Below, piece after piece: positions 11,150-19,587 of a stretch of 53,829 nucleotides of DNA. Both the position numbers and the translations under genes were made by a program. The stretch's first letter is position 1. Every line of letters starts with the position of its first letter. The notes beneath the pieces are model-generated. The model ran no database searches and had not been told where the DNA came from. It worked only from the letters and a program-made list of their open reading frames with translations. The stretch covers positions 1 through 53,829 of the forward strand of contig NZ_JAUSTT010000029.1 of assembly GCF_030812995.1 (NCBI RefSeq), given 5' to 3'. This stretch comes from Bacillus chungangensis. Its GTDB lineage: Bacteria; Bacillota; Bacilli; Bacillales; Bacillaceae_C.

Positions 11150-11164
11150 TCGCTTGGTGGCCTC

Positions 11165-12565
11165 CTAGAAATCCTTGCTATACTGTAAAACATAATAAAC
11201 TGGAAGCTGTGTTCCATATGTATCGAAAATTGATTTTTTTAAACCTGGAAGCCAAATAATTTCCCCAGACTGATCCGTTACAACAGGCCAATTTTTTCGT
11301 TCACTTAAAGGGATCTTTTCATCAATAAAAATATCCTTGATTTTCTTCGTTCCATTTAACCCTTTAATAGCTATTCGATCACCAGCCTGTCTAGTCCTTA
11401 CAATAAGAGGCAAAGTCACATCCTCAGGACAAAGCTGAATCATATGAGACTGTAAAATTGGATGTGAAGGTGATGTTGTCTGCTTCTCAAAACGGATTGT
11501 ATATCCATTTGGAAGGAATATTTGTTCATTTTCATTTATTTCTATATAATAAGCGGTATTGTCTATTACATCTTTAAATGAAAATAAACAGCTCTGGTAG
11601 GAACGCTGTACTCTTAATCCTGCTGGAAGATCAAGTTGTCCTGACGGGTGTTTGCTTTCCAGTAAATCTTGAATTGCATCCAGATGGCTCTTCATCAAAG
11701 CACCTGGAATATCATTATAAAGATAGTTTAATATTAGATGAATCCCTCTTCTTTGTAAAGACAAAGGCATCTGTAAAAACTTTGTGATATCTAAACTAAT
11801 TTCCCCTTTATTTTTTACATGAAGCTGCTCCATTTTTTTAGCGGCTAGTGCGTACAGATATGTTTCATCTTCTATCATTTCCTCACTAAAGCGCTGAAAA
11901 TGTTCATGTACACGGCCATTTTCCTTTTTTAAAAAAGGCAGTACATGATGCCTAAAGCGATTTCTCGTATAGTCTTGAGTATCATTGCTTGCATCTCTTC
12001 GCGGCTGCAGTTGATAGTTTCTGCAATAGTTTTCTATTTCTTTTTTTGTTAGACAAAGGAAAGGTCTGACAATTTTTCCAGGAGAAAATTTTCTAGATAC
12101 AGGAATGCCATTTCTGCCACTTCCTGAACCCCTTGTCAATCCCATTAAAATGGTTTCGATTTGATCATCGCCATGATGGCCCATTGCCAGCTTATTGTAG
12201 GCGTGTTTTGCCATTACTTTTTGAAAGTACGTATAACGATATTTGCGAGCTGTTTCTTGCATCCCTTTTTGATCAGTTATCATTTTCTCTTTTATATTTA
12301 TACGCGCTGTATGGCACTCCATTTCATGATTTTGACAAAATTGTTGCACGAACAACAGATCTTGATAAGAAGCTTCTCCTCTTAACATATGATCGACGTG
12401 AATGGCAGCTACTTCAATTTCATAAAGCAACTTGTTCTTTTGCAAAAAATGAAGCAGCGCTAATGAATCTGGTCCACCTGAAACAGCAACAAGCACCTGA
12501 TCACCCTTTTGAAGCAATTCGTGCTTTCTAATAAAAGCAGCAATTTTTCTTTCAATTTGCTTCAT
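11165..12565 (-). CDS. tilS: tRNA(Ile) lysidine synthetase
   Basis: Converts C34 of the CAU-anticodon isoleucine tRNA to lysidine so that it reads AUA. The 466 residues carry the N-type ATP pyrophosphatase loop SGGPDS (about 29-34). HVDHMLRG and MGHHGDDQIET are in the catalytic domain, with a substrate-binding middle domain and a C-terminal TilS domain (RQAGDRI, KIKDIFIDEKIP). The start has a GGAAGGTGA site. tilS and hprT form an operon with ftsH downstream. Confidence 0.96.
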   Translation of the reverse strand: MKQIERKIAAFIRKHELLQKGDQVLVAVSGGPDSLALLHFLQKNKLLYEIEVAAIHVDHMLRGEASYQDLLFVQQFCQNHEMECHTARINIKEKMITDQKGMQETARKYRYTYFQKVMAKHAYNKLAMGHHGDDQIETILMGLTRGSGSGRNGIPVSRKFSPGKIVRPFLCLTKKEIENYCRNYQLQPRRDASNDTQDYTRNRFRHHVLPFLKKENGRVHEHFQRFSEEMIEDETYLYALAAKKMEQLHVKNKGEISLDITKFLQMPLSLQRRGIHLILNYLYNDIPGALMKSHLDAIQDLLESKHPSGQLDLPAGLRVQRSYQSCLFSFKDVIDNTAYYIEINENEQIFLPNGYTIRFEKQTTSPSHPILQSHMIQLCPEDVTLPLIVRTRQAGDRIAIKGLNGTKKIKDIFIDEKIPLSERKNWPVVTDQSGEIIWLPGLKKSIFDTYGTQLPVYYVLQYSKDF

Positions 12566-12634
12566 GTTTCACCTTCCTCATCTACTTATTCGTACAAAGC
12601 GACCTATTCATCACACCCCATCTTTAAAAAGCTC

Positions 12635-12643
12635 ATCATATCA
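12635..12643 (-). promoter_or_regulatory. Extended -10 candidate promoter for tilS
   Basis: TGATATGAT on the minus strand fits an extended -10 element about 70 bases upstream of the tilS ATG. No convincing -35 is seen. Confidence 0.35.
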
Positions 12644-12789
12644 AATTGCTTAACCGTTCTCACATGTAAAAACCATTTGTTCAAGTCTCGAAGTTTGTCG
12701 GTTGTCCCCCTTTTTAAACATTACTTTAATAAGCTCTTCTTTTTATTGTACCAATAATTCTTTTTCGTTACACTGCTTGCTGATAATGA

Positions 12790-12832
12790 AAAATAAAAAA
12801 GAGAGCGAATGCATCAATGGCCCTCTTTTTTA
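12790..12832 (-). terminator. Terminator overlapping the yabT stop codon
   Basis: Minus-strand hairpin with AAAAAAGAGxGC and GCxCTCTTTTTT arms; the upstream arm begins at the yabT TAA itself. The T-run follows directly. Confidence 0.8.
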
Positions 12833-13801
12833 AACGATCTGTCCGAAAATATAGATCGCGTACAATAATGTAATGAGCAATAGAATGAAGAATGTTTCCA
12901 TAAATCGGGTTTTTCTGTTTCTTTTTCTTACTCTGTTTTGTTGTATGCTTGACAGATTGCGTTTATATTGGCTGCCTCGACGATCATTCGTTAATATAGC
13001 TAGTAAATCTTTTTTCATCTCCAACGCTGAATGATATTGTCCCGAAAGTGCTGAAAACAAAACTGGTTCATATAGCCGCAGCTGCTTTTTATGATGAATA
13101 ACTTGTTTTAACTGCTTCATTCCATCATACTTTTGATTCTTGCTAAATCTTTGTGGGTAACAAATATCGATCATCATCATCGCGACAGCAAATAAATCAT
13201 AGGAAGGTTCTGCTCTTCTTGTTCCCAATCCCCAATAGCCGCGATCAAAAAATTCGGTAAATTCTTTAATAGATCGGCCTTGAATGGTAGTGCCCCCTAC
13301 GTCAACAAAACGGACAACAGCACCTGGGCCTGAAACTAAAAGATTTTCAGGCTTCAAATCGCCAAATACCCATCCAGCTCGATGAATCTGGTGTAAATGG
13401 TCTAAAAGCTGAACCATTAGCACTCCTATCCAAGAAGCCCTCTTCTGTTGAACAAAAGCAAGCAAATCTTTTCCATTAATATATTCCATCACATAAAACA
13501 AGATGCGCCGGCCTTTTACTTCCCAATCATCCATTTCAATAAATGCTGGACAAAGGTTTTTGCCTTGAACACGTTGAAACGCTTTCAACACATTCACTTC
13601 TGAAGTAACGGAAAGACTATCTTTACCCATCTTCAAAGCAAAATAGCCTTTTCTGCCCTGTACTAAATAAACAGTGCCGATCGCTCCTGTACCAAGTTTT
13701 TTTATAATAGTATAGCTATTTTTATGCCATTTTCCAATAATCGTTGTTCCTGGCGGATAATTAAATAGATTCTTCGAGGTAGGATGAATCATCATGATCA
13801 C
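12830..13801 (-). CDS. yabT: Membrane-anchored Hanks-type Ser/Thr kinase YabT
   Basis: DNA-activated sporulation kinase in B. subtilis, located at the septum. The 323-residue protein has a glycine loop LGTGAIGTVY (about 36-45) and the ATP lysine in ALKMG (Lys about 57). The catalytic loop is FGDLKPENLL, and the metal-binding triplet is DVG rather than DFG, as in B. subtilis YabT. A basic linker (about 280-300) and a single C-terminal membrane helix (about 302-320) follow. The apparent start is a GTG inside yabS (41-base overlap); ATGs two or three codons later are alternatives. Confidence 0.93.
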   Translation of the reverse strand: MIMMIHPTSKNLFNYPPGTTIIGKWHKNSYTIIKKLGTGAIGTVYLVQGRKGYFALKMGKDSLSVTSEVNVLKAFQRVQGKNLCPAFIEMDDWEVKGRRILFYVMEYINGKDLLAFVQQKRASWIGVLMVQLLDHLHQIHRAGWVFGDLKPENLLVSGPGAVVRFVDVGGTTIQGRSIKEFTEFFDRGYWGLGTRRAEPSYDLFAVAMMMIDICYPQRFSKNQKYDGMKQLKQVIHHKKQLRLYEPVLFSALSGQYHSALEMKKDLLAILTNDRRGSQYKRNLSSIQQNRVRKRNRKTRFMETFFILLLITLLYAIYIFGQIV

Positions 13802-14504
13802 GAGAAAGTAATTTCCTTAAGGATCTTTTTTTCTTAAAGTGTGCCATTCCCTCACGAATTGCTGGCCCTGTTGGTGTAATACCGCCTGCTTTTAACTTTG
13901 AAAAAACACTAGTCAATGCATCCATACTAGGAGTCCATTCAAGCAATTTTTCCGTCTCTTTTCTTTTCCCGGGAAATACTAGAACGGAAAATCGATTATT
14001 TCCTACTCTTGCATTCAAACTAATGGACATATCGAGCAATGCTTCTTTTACAGTTGGAAGCTTATGTGTCATACTTGCACTCGTATCTACAAGAATTAAT
14101 ACATCTAAGTTAACCGTCTCCCCAAGTTCATCAACAACTTCCATTACTTCTCCTCTTTCATCAGGCGGCAGCTCATCCATTGATGCATGATTTCCAAGGA
14201 TTTGTTTTAATTCGTTGTTCACTACGCCTTGCAGTGTTTGTGTCATTGCTTGCCTTGTAACCATTTGTACTGTTTGGGCTAAATTTTGTGTATAAACTAC
14301 TTGGCTAATACCACCACCAGCCATTGCAATACCTTCAATTTCTTGAAGACCTTTAGGCTCTATCACATCATTTTCCATCACTCCAATGACATTAACGGTA
14401 ATACCTTGTTCCTTGGCAAGTGCAGCCATTGCAATCGGATCTTCTCCTTGATTAGAGCAACCATCAGTTATTAACAATATTTGCTTTAATGTCCCTTTTT
14501 TCAT
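13761..14504 (-). CDS. yabS: von Willebrand factor A-domain protein YabS
   Basis: Cytoplasmic protein of 247 residues with two VWA-like halves. The first opens with LLITDGCSNQGEDP (about 10-23). The second has an intact MIDAS motif LVDTSASM (about 136-144) and the TPTGPAIREG segment. It sits between spoIIE and yabT and overlaps yabT. The constant YabS-YabT pairing in Bacillus suggests that YabS works with the kinase, but the function is not established. The ribosome site is GGAGGG, six bases before the ATG. Confidence 0.9.
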   Translation of the reverse strand: MKKGTLKQILLITDGCSNQGEDPIAMAALAKEQGITVNVIGVMENDVIEPKGLQEIEGIAMAGGGISQVVYTQNLAQTVQMVTRQAMTQTLQGVVNNELKQILGNHASMDELPPDERGEVMEVVDELGETVNLDVLILVDTSASMTHKLPTVKEALLDMSISLNARVGNNRFSVLVFPGKRKETEKLLEWTPSMDALTSVFSKLKAGGITPTGPAIREGMAHFKKKRSLRKLLSRDHDDSSYLEESI

Positions 14505-14539
14505 AAATGTCCCTCCGATTTTTTTTGCTGTTAAACAGC

Positions 14540-14548
14540 TTCGACAAA
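14540..14548 (-). promoter_or_regulatory. Spo0A-box-like site upstream of yabS
   Basis: The minus strand reads TTTGTCGAA, a full match to the 0A-box consensus TTTGTCRAA, 36 bases before the yabS ATG. It is followed by a perfect GCTGTT/AACAGC palindrome (14527-14540). I did not find a clear promoter beside it, and a 9-mer can occur by chance, so regulation by Spo0A is a hypothesis. Confidence 0.35.
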
Positions 14549-14610
14549 AAACGAAGAGGATATACTATTTACAATAGGAAACCTCCTTCCTCTCTAGGAA
14601 CATGCATTGT

Positions 14611-17088
14611 CTAGGAAATAAGCGCTTTTCTTTTACTAATAGGAATCGTAGACCATTTTGGCGTATTGTGGTCAATCCGAGCCACGATGATTGTCATATC
14701 ATCATCTATATAACCTGAACGTCCTCGAATTACTTCTTCCATAATTAAATCAGCAATTTCCTGTGGTTCATTTGTTTCCATTTGTCTTATTTTTCGTTTC
14801 ATCCAAATTTCATGATTCTCGACATGGTTGGGGCCTTCAAAGATGCCGTCACTCATCATAATGAGTACATCTCCTGCTTTTAATTGCTTTGAAACGACCT
14901 CTATATCAAAATCCTGAAGAATGCCCATTGGCAGATTGCCTGCTTCCACTTTTATTACTTTAGTTCCTCTTTTAATAAAGCTTGGTGTTGAGCAAATTTT
15001 CATACATTTCATCTTTGCATGTTGAAGATCAATAACAGCCAAATCTAAAGTAGAAAAAATTTCGTCCGTCGTTCTTAAAGACAAAATAGAATTGACTGAT
15101 TTAATAGCAACTTGTTCCTCAATTCCAGACTTTAAAATTTTTTTTAGCAATAAAAGCGTTTCATTGCTTTCATGATGGGCTCTTTCACCATTTCCCATTC
15201 CATCGCTAATGGCAATCGCAAACTTCCCAGCTCCAAGTTCAATGGTTGCATAGCTATCGCCTGAAATAATGCCGCCCCCTTTAGCAGCGTGTGCAACACC
15301 TGTTTCGACAGCGAATGCTTTTGCAGAACTAAAAGTTACATAGCAGTATCCATTTGAATATTCAGCACAGACTTCTTTTTGGACAATAATTGTTTCTCCC
15401 AAAATATCTGAGAGTAAAGGTGCGATTAATTTTTCACTTTCTCCAAGCCCTTCACAGAACGGGATCGTCATTTCAATATCGACTCCTCCTTTTTCCAAAC
15501 TAAAAATTTCTACTTGTTCAATGTCGATTCCAAAATCTTGCAGCATTTCAAAAATCTCTTCTTCTTGTTTATGATGATTCTCTCGCTCTCTTTGTATTTC
15601 TTTTGCGAAATCGCCCATCACTTCTGATACACCAAGCAATTGTTCAGCGACCAGCTTCCTGCTTTCCTTCACTTGTTTCTTTAACTTCTGATTTGCTTGA
15701 AAAAAACTTAATTCATGCAACATGGCTAATTTCACTTTATTGGCTCGATTGCAATGCTGTTCTAACTTTCTTCCATACTTCTGACTTAATACATGATCAT
15801 TTTCATCTAAATCATGCATAATTTCCTTCATTAAATCATAAGTTGTATGGAACTGATTAACCCAACATTGTTCTTTTTTAAAACAAGTTTGGCATGTCTT
15901 TTCAGTGACATTACTTAAAAAGTAATCAAATTCACGATTTTCTTCTGGAACAAACTTCTGCTCTGTTTGTGAAAAGCTGTTGGAAAGCGCTTTAAATACA
16001 GAGGAGAACTGTTCGACTCTATTTACAGTGATATCACGCACTTTTTTCAAATATTGCTGCTGATCTTGCGCATATTCAGGAGTCCCAGGAATATATTTTG
16101 CCAATTTATTAATAAGGCTAAATGGAGTTAATAGCAGCAAAAGAATCGCTGAACCGGACTCGTACATCGTTTGTAAAAGCGGGGTGTTCCCCTCTCCATA
16201 CAACCCGATTAGCAAAGTAGCGAGCAATAGACCGAAAGCGACACCTGTTCGCTTTCCCTCTTTCAATAAACCGCCGAGCAAACCAGAAAATGCAAGCAAA
16301 CTTATTTGATAGAGATTGCCGACATTTGCCAAGCTAAAAATGATTCCTGTTACTACGCCAACAGTGGAACCAACCGCTGCACCTCCAGCAAAAGCGAATA
16401 AAATGACTAAATACCTGGATAAAATGTGTTCAATCGATAGATTATAGACAGACCACCCAATCGTACCTGTCATCACGGATGCTAATAGAATAATAATGCT
16501 AATTACTTCTTCTGTTTTTAACACTTTCTTCCTTTTATGAAAGGCAATTAATGGAATGCTTTGCAAAAAAATAAAGGTAAGGATACAAGCAAGACCAGCT
16601 TCCATTCCTATCAATGCCACATGATAAGTCGATAGTGCTTTTCCTTGTTGTAAATAGACAAATGTCAATTTCCCTAAAAACGTAATGGATAAAACATAGT
16701 ATGGCAATACTTTCACTTCATTTTTGTGCCTTTCAATAAACGTACGAAAGATAAATAGAAAAACGACACCACTTGCAAATATATAAATAACATTTGCTAA
16801 AGATATTGTCATGGCTCCAGCAAGCAGCCCTAAAAATACATGCGGTGTTTTATCTCTCCTAGCTAAGTAAACAGCAGCAAAAAAAGGCAACGCAAACGGT
16901 GTTAAATTGGTTAAAATAAAGGCTCTTCCAAGAAGAAAGCCGATGATTAACAGAGCAAGGCCTTTTTGCAAAAAAAGCAGCTCCATTTTTAGTTGAAATT
17001 GTTTGAACCTTTTTGGTACATTCATTTTTGCTTGATTCAAATCCATCTTCCTCATCGGTTCTACAAAACTTTGTTCCACTTTTCCCAT
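14611..17088 (-). CDS. spoIIE: Stage II sporulation protein E, SpoIIAA-P phosphatase
   Basis: PP2C phosphatase that activates sigma-F in the forespore by dephosphorylating SpoIIAA, and a partner of FtsZ at the polar septum. About ten N-terminal membrane helices (within about 45-320) lead to a cytoplasmic regulatory domain. The C-terminal phosphatase domain has SGDSYA, ISDGMGNGERA, MMSDGIFEG and DDDMTIIVARI. The longest frame opens with a GTG only one base from the GGGGAG ribosome site, so the in-frame ATG at 17088 (825 residues) is the better start. It is preceded by a Spo0A-type promoter. Confidence 0.97.
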   Translation of the reverse strand: MGKVEQSFVEPMRKMDLNQAKMNVPKRFKQFQLKMELLFLQKGLALLIIGFLLGRAFILTNLTPFALPFFAAVYLARRDKTPHVFLGLLAGAMTISLANVIYIFASGVVFLFIFRTFIERHKNEVKVLPYYVLSITFLGKLTFVYLQQGKALSTYHVALIGMEAGLACILTFIFLQSIPLIAFHKRKKVLKTEEVISIIILLASVMTGTIGWSVYNLSIEHILSRYLVILFAFAGGAAVGSTVGVVTGIIFSLANVGNLYQISLLAFSGLLGGLLKEGKRTGVAFGLLLATLLIGLYGEGNTPLLQTMYESGSAILLLLLTPFSLINKLAKYIPGTPEYAQDQQQYLKKVRDITVNRVEQFSSVFKALSNSFSQTEQKFVPEENREFDYFLSNVTEKTCQTCFKKEQCWVNQFHTTYDLMKEIMHDLDENDHVLSQKYGRKLEQHCNRANKVKLAMLHELSFFQANQKLKKQVKESRKLVAEQLLGVSEVMGDFAKEIQRERENHHKQEEEIFEMLQDFGIDIEQVEIFSLEKGGVDIEMTIPFCEGLGESEKLIAPLLSDILGETIIVQKEVCAEYSNGYCYVTFSSAKAFAVETGVAHAAKGGGIISGDSYATIELGAGKFAIAISDGMGNGERAHHESNETLLLLKKILKSGIEEQVAIKSVNSILSLRTTDEIFSTLDLAVIDLQHAKMKCMKICSTPSFIKRGTKVIKVEAGNLPMGILQDFDIEVVSKQLKAGDVLIMMSDGIFEGPNHVENHEIWMKRKIRQMETNEPQEIADLIMEEVIRGRSGYIDDDMTIIVARIDHNTPKWSTIPISKRKALIS

Positions 17089-17126
17089 TCCATTACACAC
17101 TCCCCGTTTAGATTTCGTTGCAGACT

Positions 17127-17160
17127 ATTATAAATGGGACAAGCTCAAAAGTTTGTCAAA
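17127..17160 (-). promoter_or_regulatory. Spo0A-activated spoIIE promoter with 21-base spacing
   Basis: Perfect TTGACA (17154-17159) and perfect TATAAT (17127-17132) on the minus strand are separated by 21 bases, too wide for ordinary sigma-A use. This is the known hallmark of Spo0A-activated spoIIE promoters. The plus strand over the -35 reads TTTGTCAAA (17152-17160), a full 0A-box match. A second near-match (AGTCGAA, 17186-17192, minus) lies upstream. Confidence 0.85.
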
Positions 17161-17352
17161 AGCTTGAAGTTAGAAAAAAGAAACGTTCGACTTCTTTCTT
17201 TGAAAAATTAAATTTTGGAACAATTTACCGTAAAATAGAGCTTCTTTCTCCTTTTGGATTGTCGTTTAAAAGACCGTTATCGTTCACTGCTTTGAAAGTG
17301 ATTACATTTTATACATTTTTACAATGATGTGGTGCAAATCAGCTAAAAGGTA

Positions 17353-17381
17353 TTGACAACCTCTGTAACTCTAGGTATGAT
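17353..17381 (+). promoter_or_regulatory. Sigma-A promoter of tRNA-Met
   Basis: Perfect TTGACA (17353-17358), 17-base spacer, TATGAT (17376-17381), 31 bases before the mature tRNA. It is divergent from spoIIE. I see no gene between this and the spoIIE promoter. Confidence 0.85.
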
Positions 17382-17412
17382 AGATTTTGTGCTTTTCTTA
17401 ATCTCCTGATCT

Positions 17413-17486
17413 GGCGGTGTAGCTCAGCTGGCTAGAGCGTACGGTTCATACCCGTGAGGTCGTGGGTTCAATCCCCTCCACCGCTA
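17413..17486 (+). tRNA. tRNA-Met (CAT anticodon, elongator type)
   Basis: A 74-base cloverleaf: acceptor GGCGGTG pairs with CACCGCT, the D-stem is GCTC/GAGC, and the anticodon stem TACGG/CCGTG holds loop TTCATAC. The T-arm is GTGGG/CCCTC with loop TTCAATC and one U-U mismatch. The discriminator is A. The acceptor starts with a G-U pair rather than the unpaired C1 of initiators, so it is the elongator type. The terminal CCA is not encoded (the discriminator is followed by TAAAA) and must be added by tRNA nucleotidyltransferase. It stands alone between yabR and spoIIE, on the plus strand. Confidence 0.96.
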
Positions 17487-17487
17487 T

Positions 17488-17526
17488 AAAAAAACCAAGT
17501 ATGCAGATGACATACTTGGTTTTTTT
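17488..17526. terminator. Bidirectional terminator between tRNA-Met and yabR
   Basis: Hairpin with perfect AAACCAAGTATG / CATACTTGGTTT arms and a 7-base loop, with A-run on the left and T-run on the right. It can terminate the tRNA (plus) and the yabR transcript (minus). Confidence 0.92.
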
Positions 17527-17613
17527 ATGTTCAAGGGCTATATGAAATTCTGTTTTAACAGTGTACTTTCTTTCTAGCATCTTCAACCTGCTATATTCAG
17601 AAAAGACAGCAAG

Positions 17614-18030
17614 TTATCCACGTCTAGCACCACGGCCGCCGCGTTTTGATTCTGTATGACGTTTTAGAGATGATAAACGGTCTTCACTTTCTTTTAGAAA
17701 ACGAGACATCTTTTGTTCGAAGCTTTCCTTCGCACGAAAATCATTCGCTTTATTATGGCGTGGCGGGCGTTGTTGCTGCTGTGTTTGTTGAGGCTGTTCT
17801 TTTGCTTTGCGAATAGAAAGCCCAATTTTGCCATCCTTTTCAACATTGATCACTTTTACTTCTACTACGTCGCCAACCTTCAAATGATCATTAATATCTT
17901 TTACATAATTATCAGCGACCTCACTAATATGGACAAGTCCTGTCGTCCCCTCCCCCAATTCAACAAACGCTCCGAAATGTGTGATGCCTGTAACTTTTCC
18001 TTGTAACTTGCTGCCTACTTCAATCGACAT
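17614..18030 (-). CDS. yabR: S1-domain RNA-binding protein YabR
   Basis: A 138-residue general stress protein 13 / YabR-type protein. One S1 OB-fold (about 3-72: GKVTGITHFGAFVELGEGTTGLVHISEV) is followed by a glutamine-rich linker (about 78-90) and a basic C-terminus ending in RGGRGARRG, suited to RNA binding. It has its own promoter nested in the end of divIC. The precise RNA target or ribosome role is not known from sequence. Confidence 0.92.
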   Translation of the reverse strand: MSIEVGSKLQGKVTGITHFGAFVELGEGTTGLVHISEVADNYVKDINDHLKVGDVVEVKVINVEKDGKIGLSIRKAKEQPQQTQQQQRPPRHNKANDFRAKESFEQKMSRFLKESEDRLSSLKRHTESKRGGRGARRG

Positions 18031-18077
18031 AAAAAAATTTATCCTCCTTAAAAGTATGAAAAATAACGCTACTTTAT

Positions 18078-18107
18078 ATTATATAAAACCTAAAAAAAGA
18101 GTGTCAA
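18078..18107 (-). promoter_or_regulatory. yabR promoter nested in the divIC stop and terminator
   Basis: Perfect TTGACA (18102-18107), 18-base spacer, perfect TATAAT (18078-18083) on the minus strand. The -35 contains the TGA stop codon of divIC and half of its terminator stem. Confidence 0.8.
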
Positions 18108-18117
18108 TAAGACACTT
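18091..18117 (-). terminator. Terminator overlapping the divIC stop codon
   Basis: Minus-strand AGTGTC / GACACT stem with loop TTATT, followed by C and seven T. The divIC TGA lies in the stem. Confidence 0.75.
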
Positions 18118-18508
18118 CTTCTTCCTCGTCTTCGTGTTCTTCGTCAGGAATACTGAAAATTATTTCTCCCTCATCTGAAAGAAAATATTCACTCCTTGCC
18201 AGCTTCGCTATATACTCATCGTCGTTTAACTTTAAAATCTCATCTTCTAACATTGTCTGCTTAGATTGCAGTTTAGCAAGCTGCTGTTCCAGCTTTGCTT
18301 TTTCTGCTTTTTTACTTTCTAACTGTCTATTTTGTGTGATAAGGGTTGAAATGAAAAGATAAGAAACAGCCGCAGCAACGAGAAAAAAGACTGTCAAGCG
18401 TCGAAACAACAGCTTACGCTTTTTCACTAGTTTATTTGCTTTTTGTTTTTTTTGGTCAATATATTCATTCTGCATAGATGTAATATTTCGCTTCGGCTTT
18501 ACACTCAT
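18104..18508 (-). CDS. divIC: Cell-division septum protein DivIC (FtsB-like)
   Basis: Bitopic septum protein that partners FtsL and DivIB in the divisome. In the 134-residue product a basic cytoplasmic tail (about 1-36) is followed by one membrane helix (about 40-58). A coiled coil (about 61-95, QNRQLESKKAEKAKLEQQLAKLQSK) and an acidic C-terminus come next. The ATG at 18508 is chosen over an upstream GTG because the GAGGGGGGG ribosome site lies seven bases before it. It follows yabQ, whose stop lies in that ribosome site. Confidence 0.94.
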   Translation of the reverse strand: MSVKPKRNITSMQNEYIDQKKQKANKLVKKRKLLFRRLTVFFLVAAAVSYLFISTLITQNRQLESKKAEKAKLEQQLAKLQSKQTMLEDEILKLNDDEYIAKLARSEYFLSDEGEIIFSIPDEEHEDEEEEVSY

Positions 18509-18522
18509 CCTCGAACCCCCCC

Positions 18523-19164
18523 TCACGATTTGGATTTGAACATAGACAGTAAAAATCGAGAAAACTTAGTAAATAAGTGCTTCCAATAACGCATATGTCG
18601 GGCGAGAAAATCTATCCATCTTATAACCATTTTTCGAATCTTAATTGGTATTATATTCCATATGATCCTCCCGATCCATGTAATAGGTTTCAAGATGGTC
18701 TTTATCATCCATAATAACATTTTTCCAATCATTTGTACAAGGAAAAATAGCTGCCGCCCTAAACCAAGGATAATCGTCAGAAGCAGAAGAAAAAGCCATT
18801 TAAACGGTGAAAAAATGAGTAAATGCAATACTCTCCAAATAAAATTTGCGACCGAAATCGTAAAGCGGATAAACCACTCTAATAACGCTACATAACTTTT
18901 TTTCAGCAAAGCTTGGTAGGCTGCAAATCCACATAACAGTGCTAAAAATATATAAAAACGAATTTCTCCTTCGTTTACTAATAATAAGATATAAAAAAGA
19001 ATGAAGGCCTGTAAAATCCAAAATAATATATCATTCATGAAAACAAGCCAACGCCGACGTGCTTTTCTTTTTAAAAATCGATTGTATGTGTCAAGCGAGG
19101 CGCCAAAAAATCCTCCCATTCCAAACATAGCAATCATGGTATAAAATTGAATAGAGAGGCTCAT
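18523..19164 (-). CDS. yabQ: Sporulation membrane protein YabQ
   Basis: Spore-cortex formation protein, sigma-E dependent in B. subtilis, in the outer forespore membrane. The 213 residues contain several hydrophobic helices (about 5-22, 44-62, 68-85, 115-145) separated by basic turns, and a positively charged C-terminal region. The start overlaps the yabP stop by 4 bases. YabP and YabQ are always paired in spore formers. Confidence 0.92.
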   Translation of the reverse strand: MSLSIQFYTMIAMFGMGGFFGASLDTYNRFLKRKARRRWLVFMNDILFWILQAFILFYILLLVNEGEIRFYIFLALLCGFAAYQALLKKSYVALLEWFIRFTISVANFIWRVLHLLIFSPFKWLFLLLLTIILGLGRQLFFLVQMIGKMLLWMIKTILKPITWIGRIIWNIIPIKIRKMVIRWIDFLARHMRYWKHLFTKFSRFLLSMFKSKS

Positions 19165-19472
19165 TGAAATAATTTGCTAAAGAACCCTTTAGCTTTCTCC
19201 CCAGGTTGATCGTCTAAATATACTAAATCAAAGATTTTCCCTTTAATTGAAACGATCCCTTTATCAACATCTAAGTTTTTCATTTGAAGATTTTGACCTC
19301 GAATTGCCAAAAATCCCATTGCCGTTTCTAACAGAAACTCTTCATTATCGAAACTTTCCACCTGTTTAACCCCAGTTATTTCTAAAAGCTTACGGCCTCT
19401 CATCATAATATCATGATCTTGAGCGTTGCGGCTGGTAGATTCATTTACGCTTCCACGTTGATAATGGTTCAT
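19161..19472 (-). CDS. yabP: Sporulation protein YabP (YabP/YqfC family)
   Basis: Small 103-residue protein needed for cortex formation along with YabQ. A polar N-terminus is followed by the family core HDIMMRGRKLLEITGVKQVESFDNEEF (about 20-46, shown here in part) and a beta-rich segment with LAIRGQNLQMKNLDVDKGIVSIKG. It has no membrane helix and no known enzymatic motif. First gene of yabP-yabQ-divIC. Confidence 0.92.
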   Translation of the reverse strand: MNHYQRGSVNESTSRNAQDHDIMMRGRKLLEITGVKQVESFDNEEFLLETAMGFLAIRGQNLQMKNLDVDKGIVSIKGKIFDLVYLDDQPGEKAKGFFSKLFQ

Positions 19473-19507
19473 CTAATAATCCCTCGCTTCTTCATCGCTT
19501 TGTTCCA

Positions 19508-19535
19508 TATGTATGTGAATGAGAGAAAAAATAGA
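19508..19535 (-). promoter_or_regulatory. Possible sigma-E promoter of yabP
   Basis: CATACATA (19508-19515) matches seven of eight bases of the sigma-E -10, 13 bases from a weak -35 TCTATTT (19529-19535). yabP is sigma-E controlled in B. subtilis. The -35 is poor, so the call is tentative. Confidence 0.35.
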
Positions 19536-19587
19536 ACAAGCTCTCGAAAAAGGAGTGTCAATTAGATATAATAATAAACTGCTGTAT

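Noticed and set aside
19519-19552. GAGAG/CTCTC hairpin between rqcP and yabP as a terminator
   Set aside because: The stem is only five to six pairs and the T-run lies in the loop, not after the stem.
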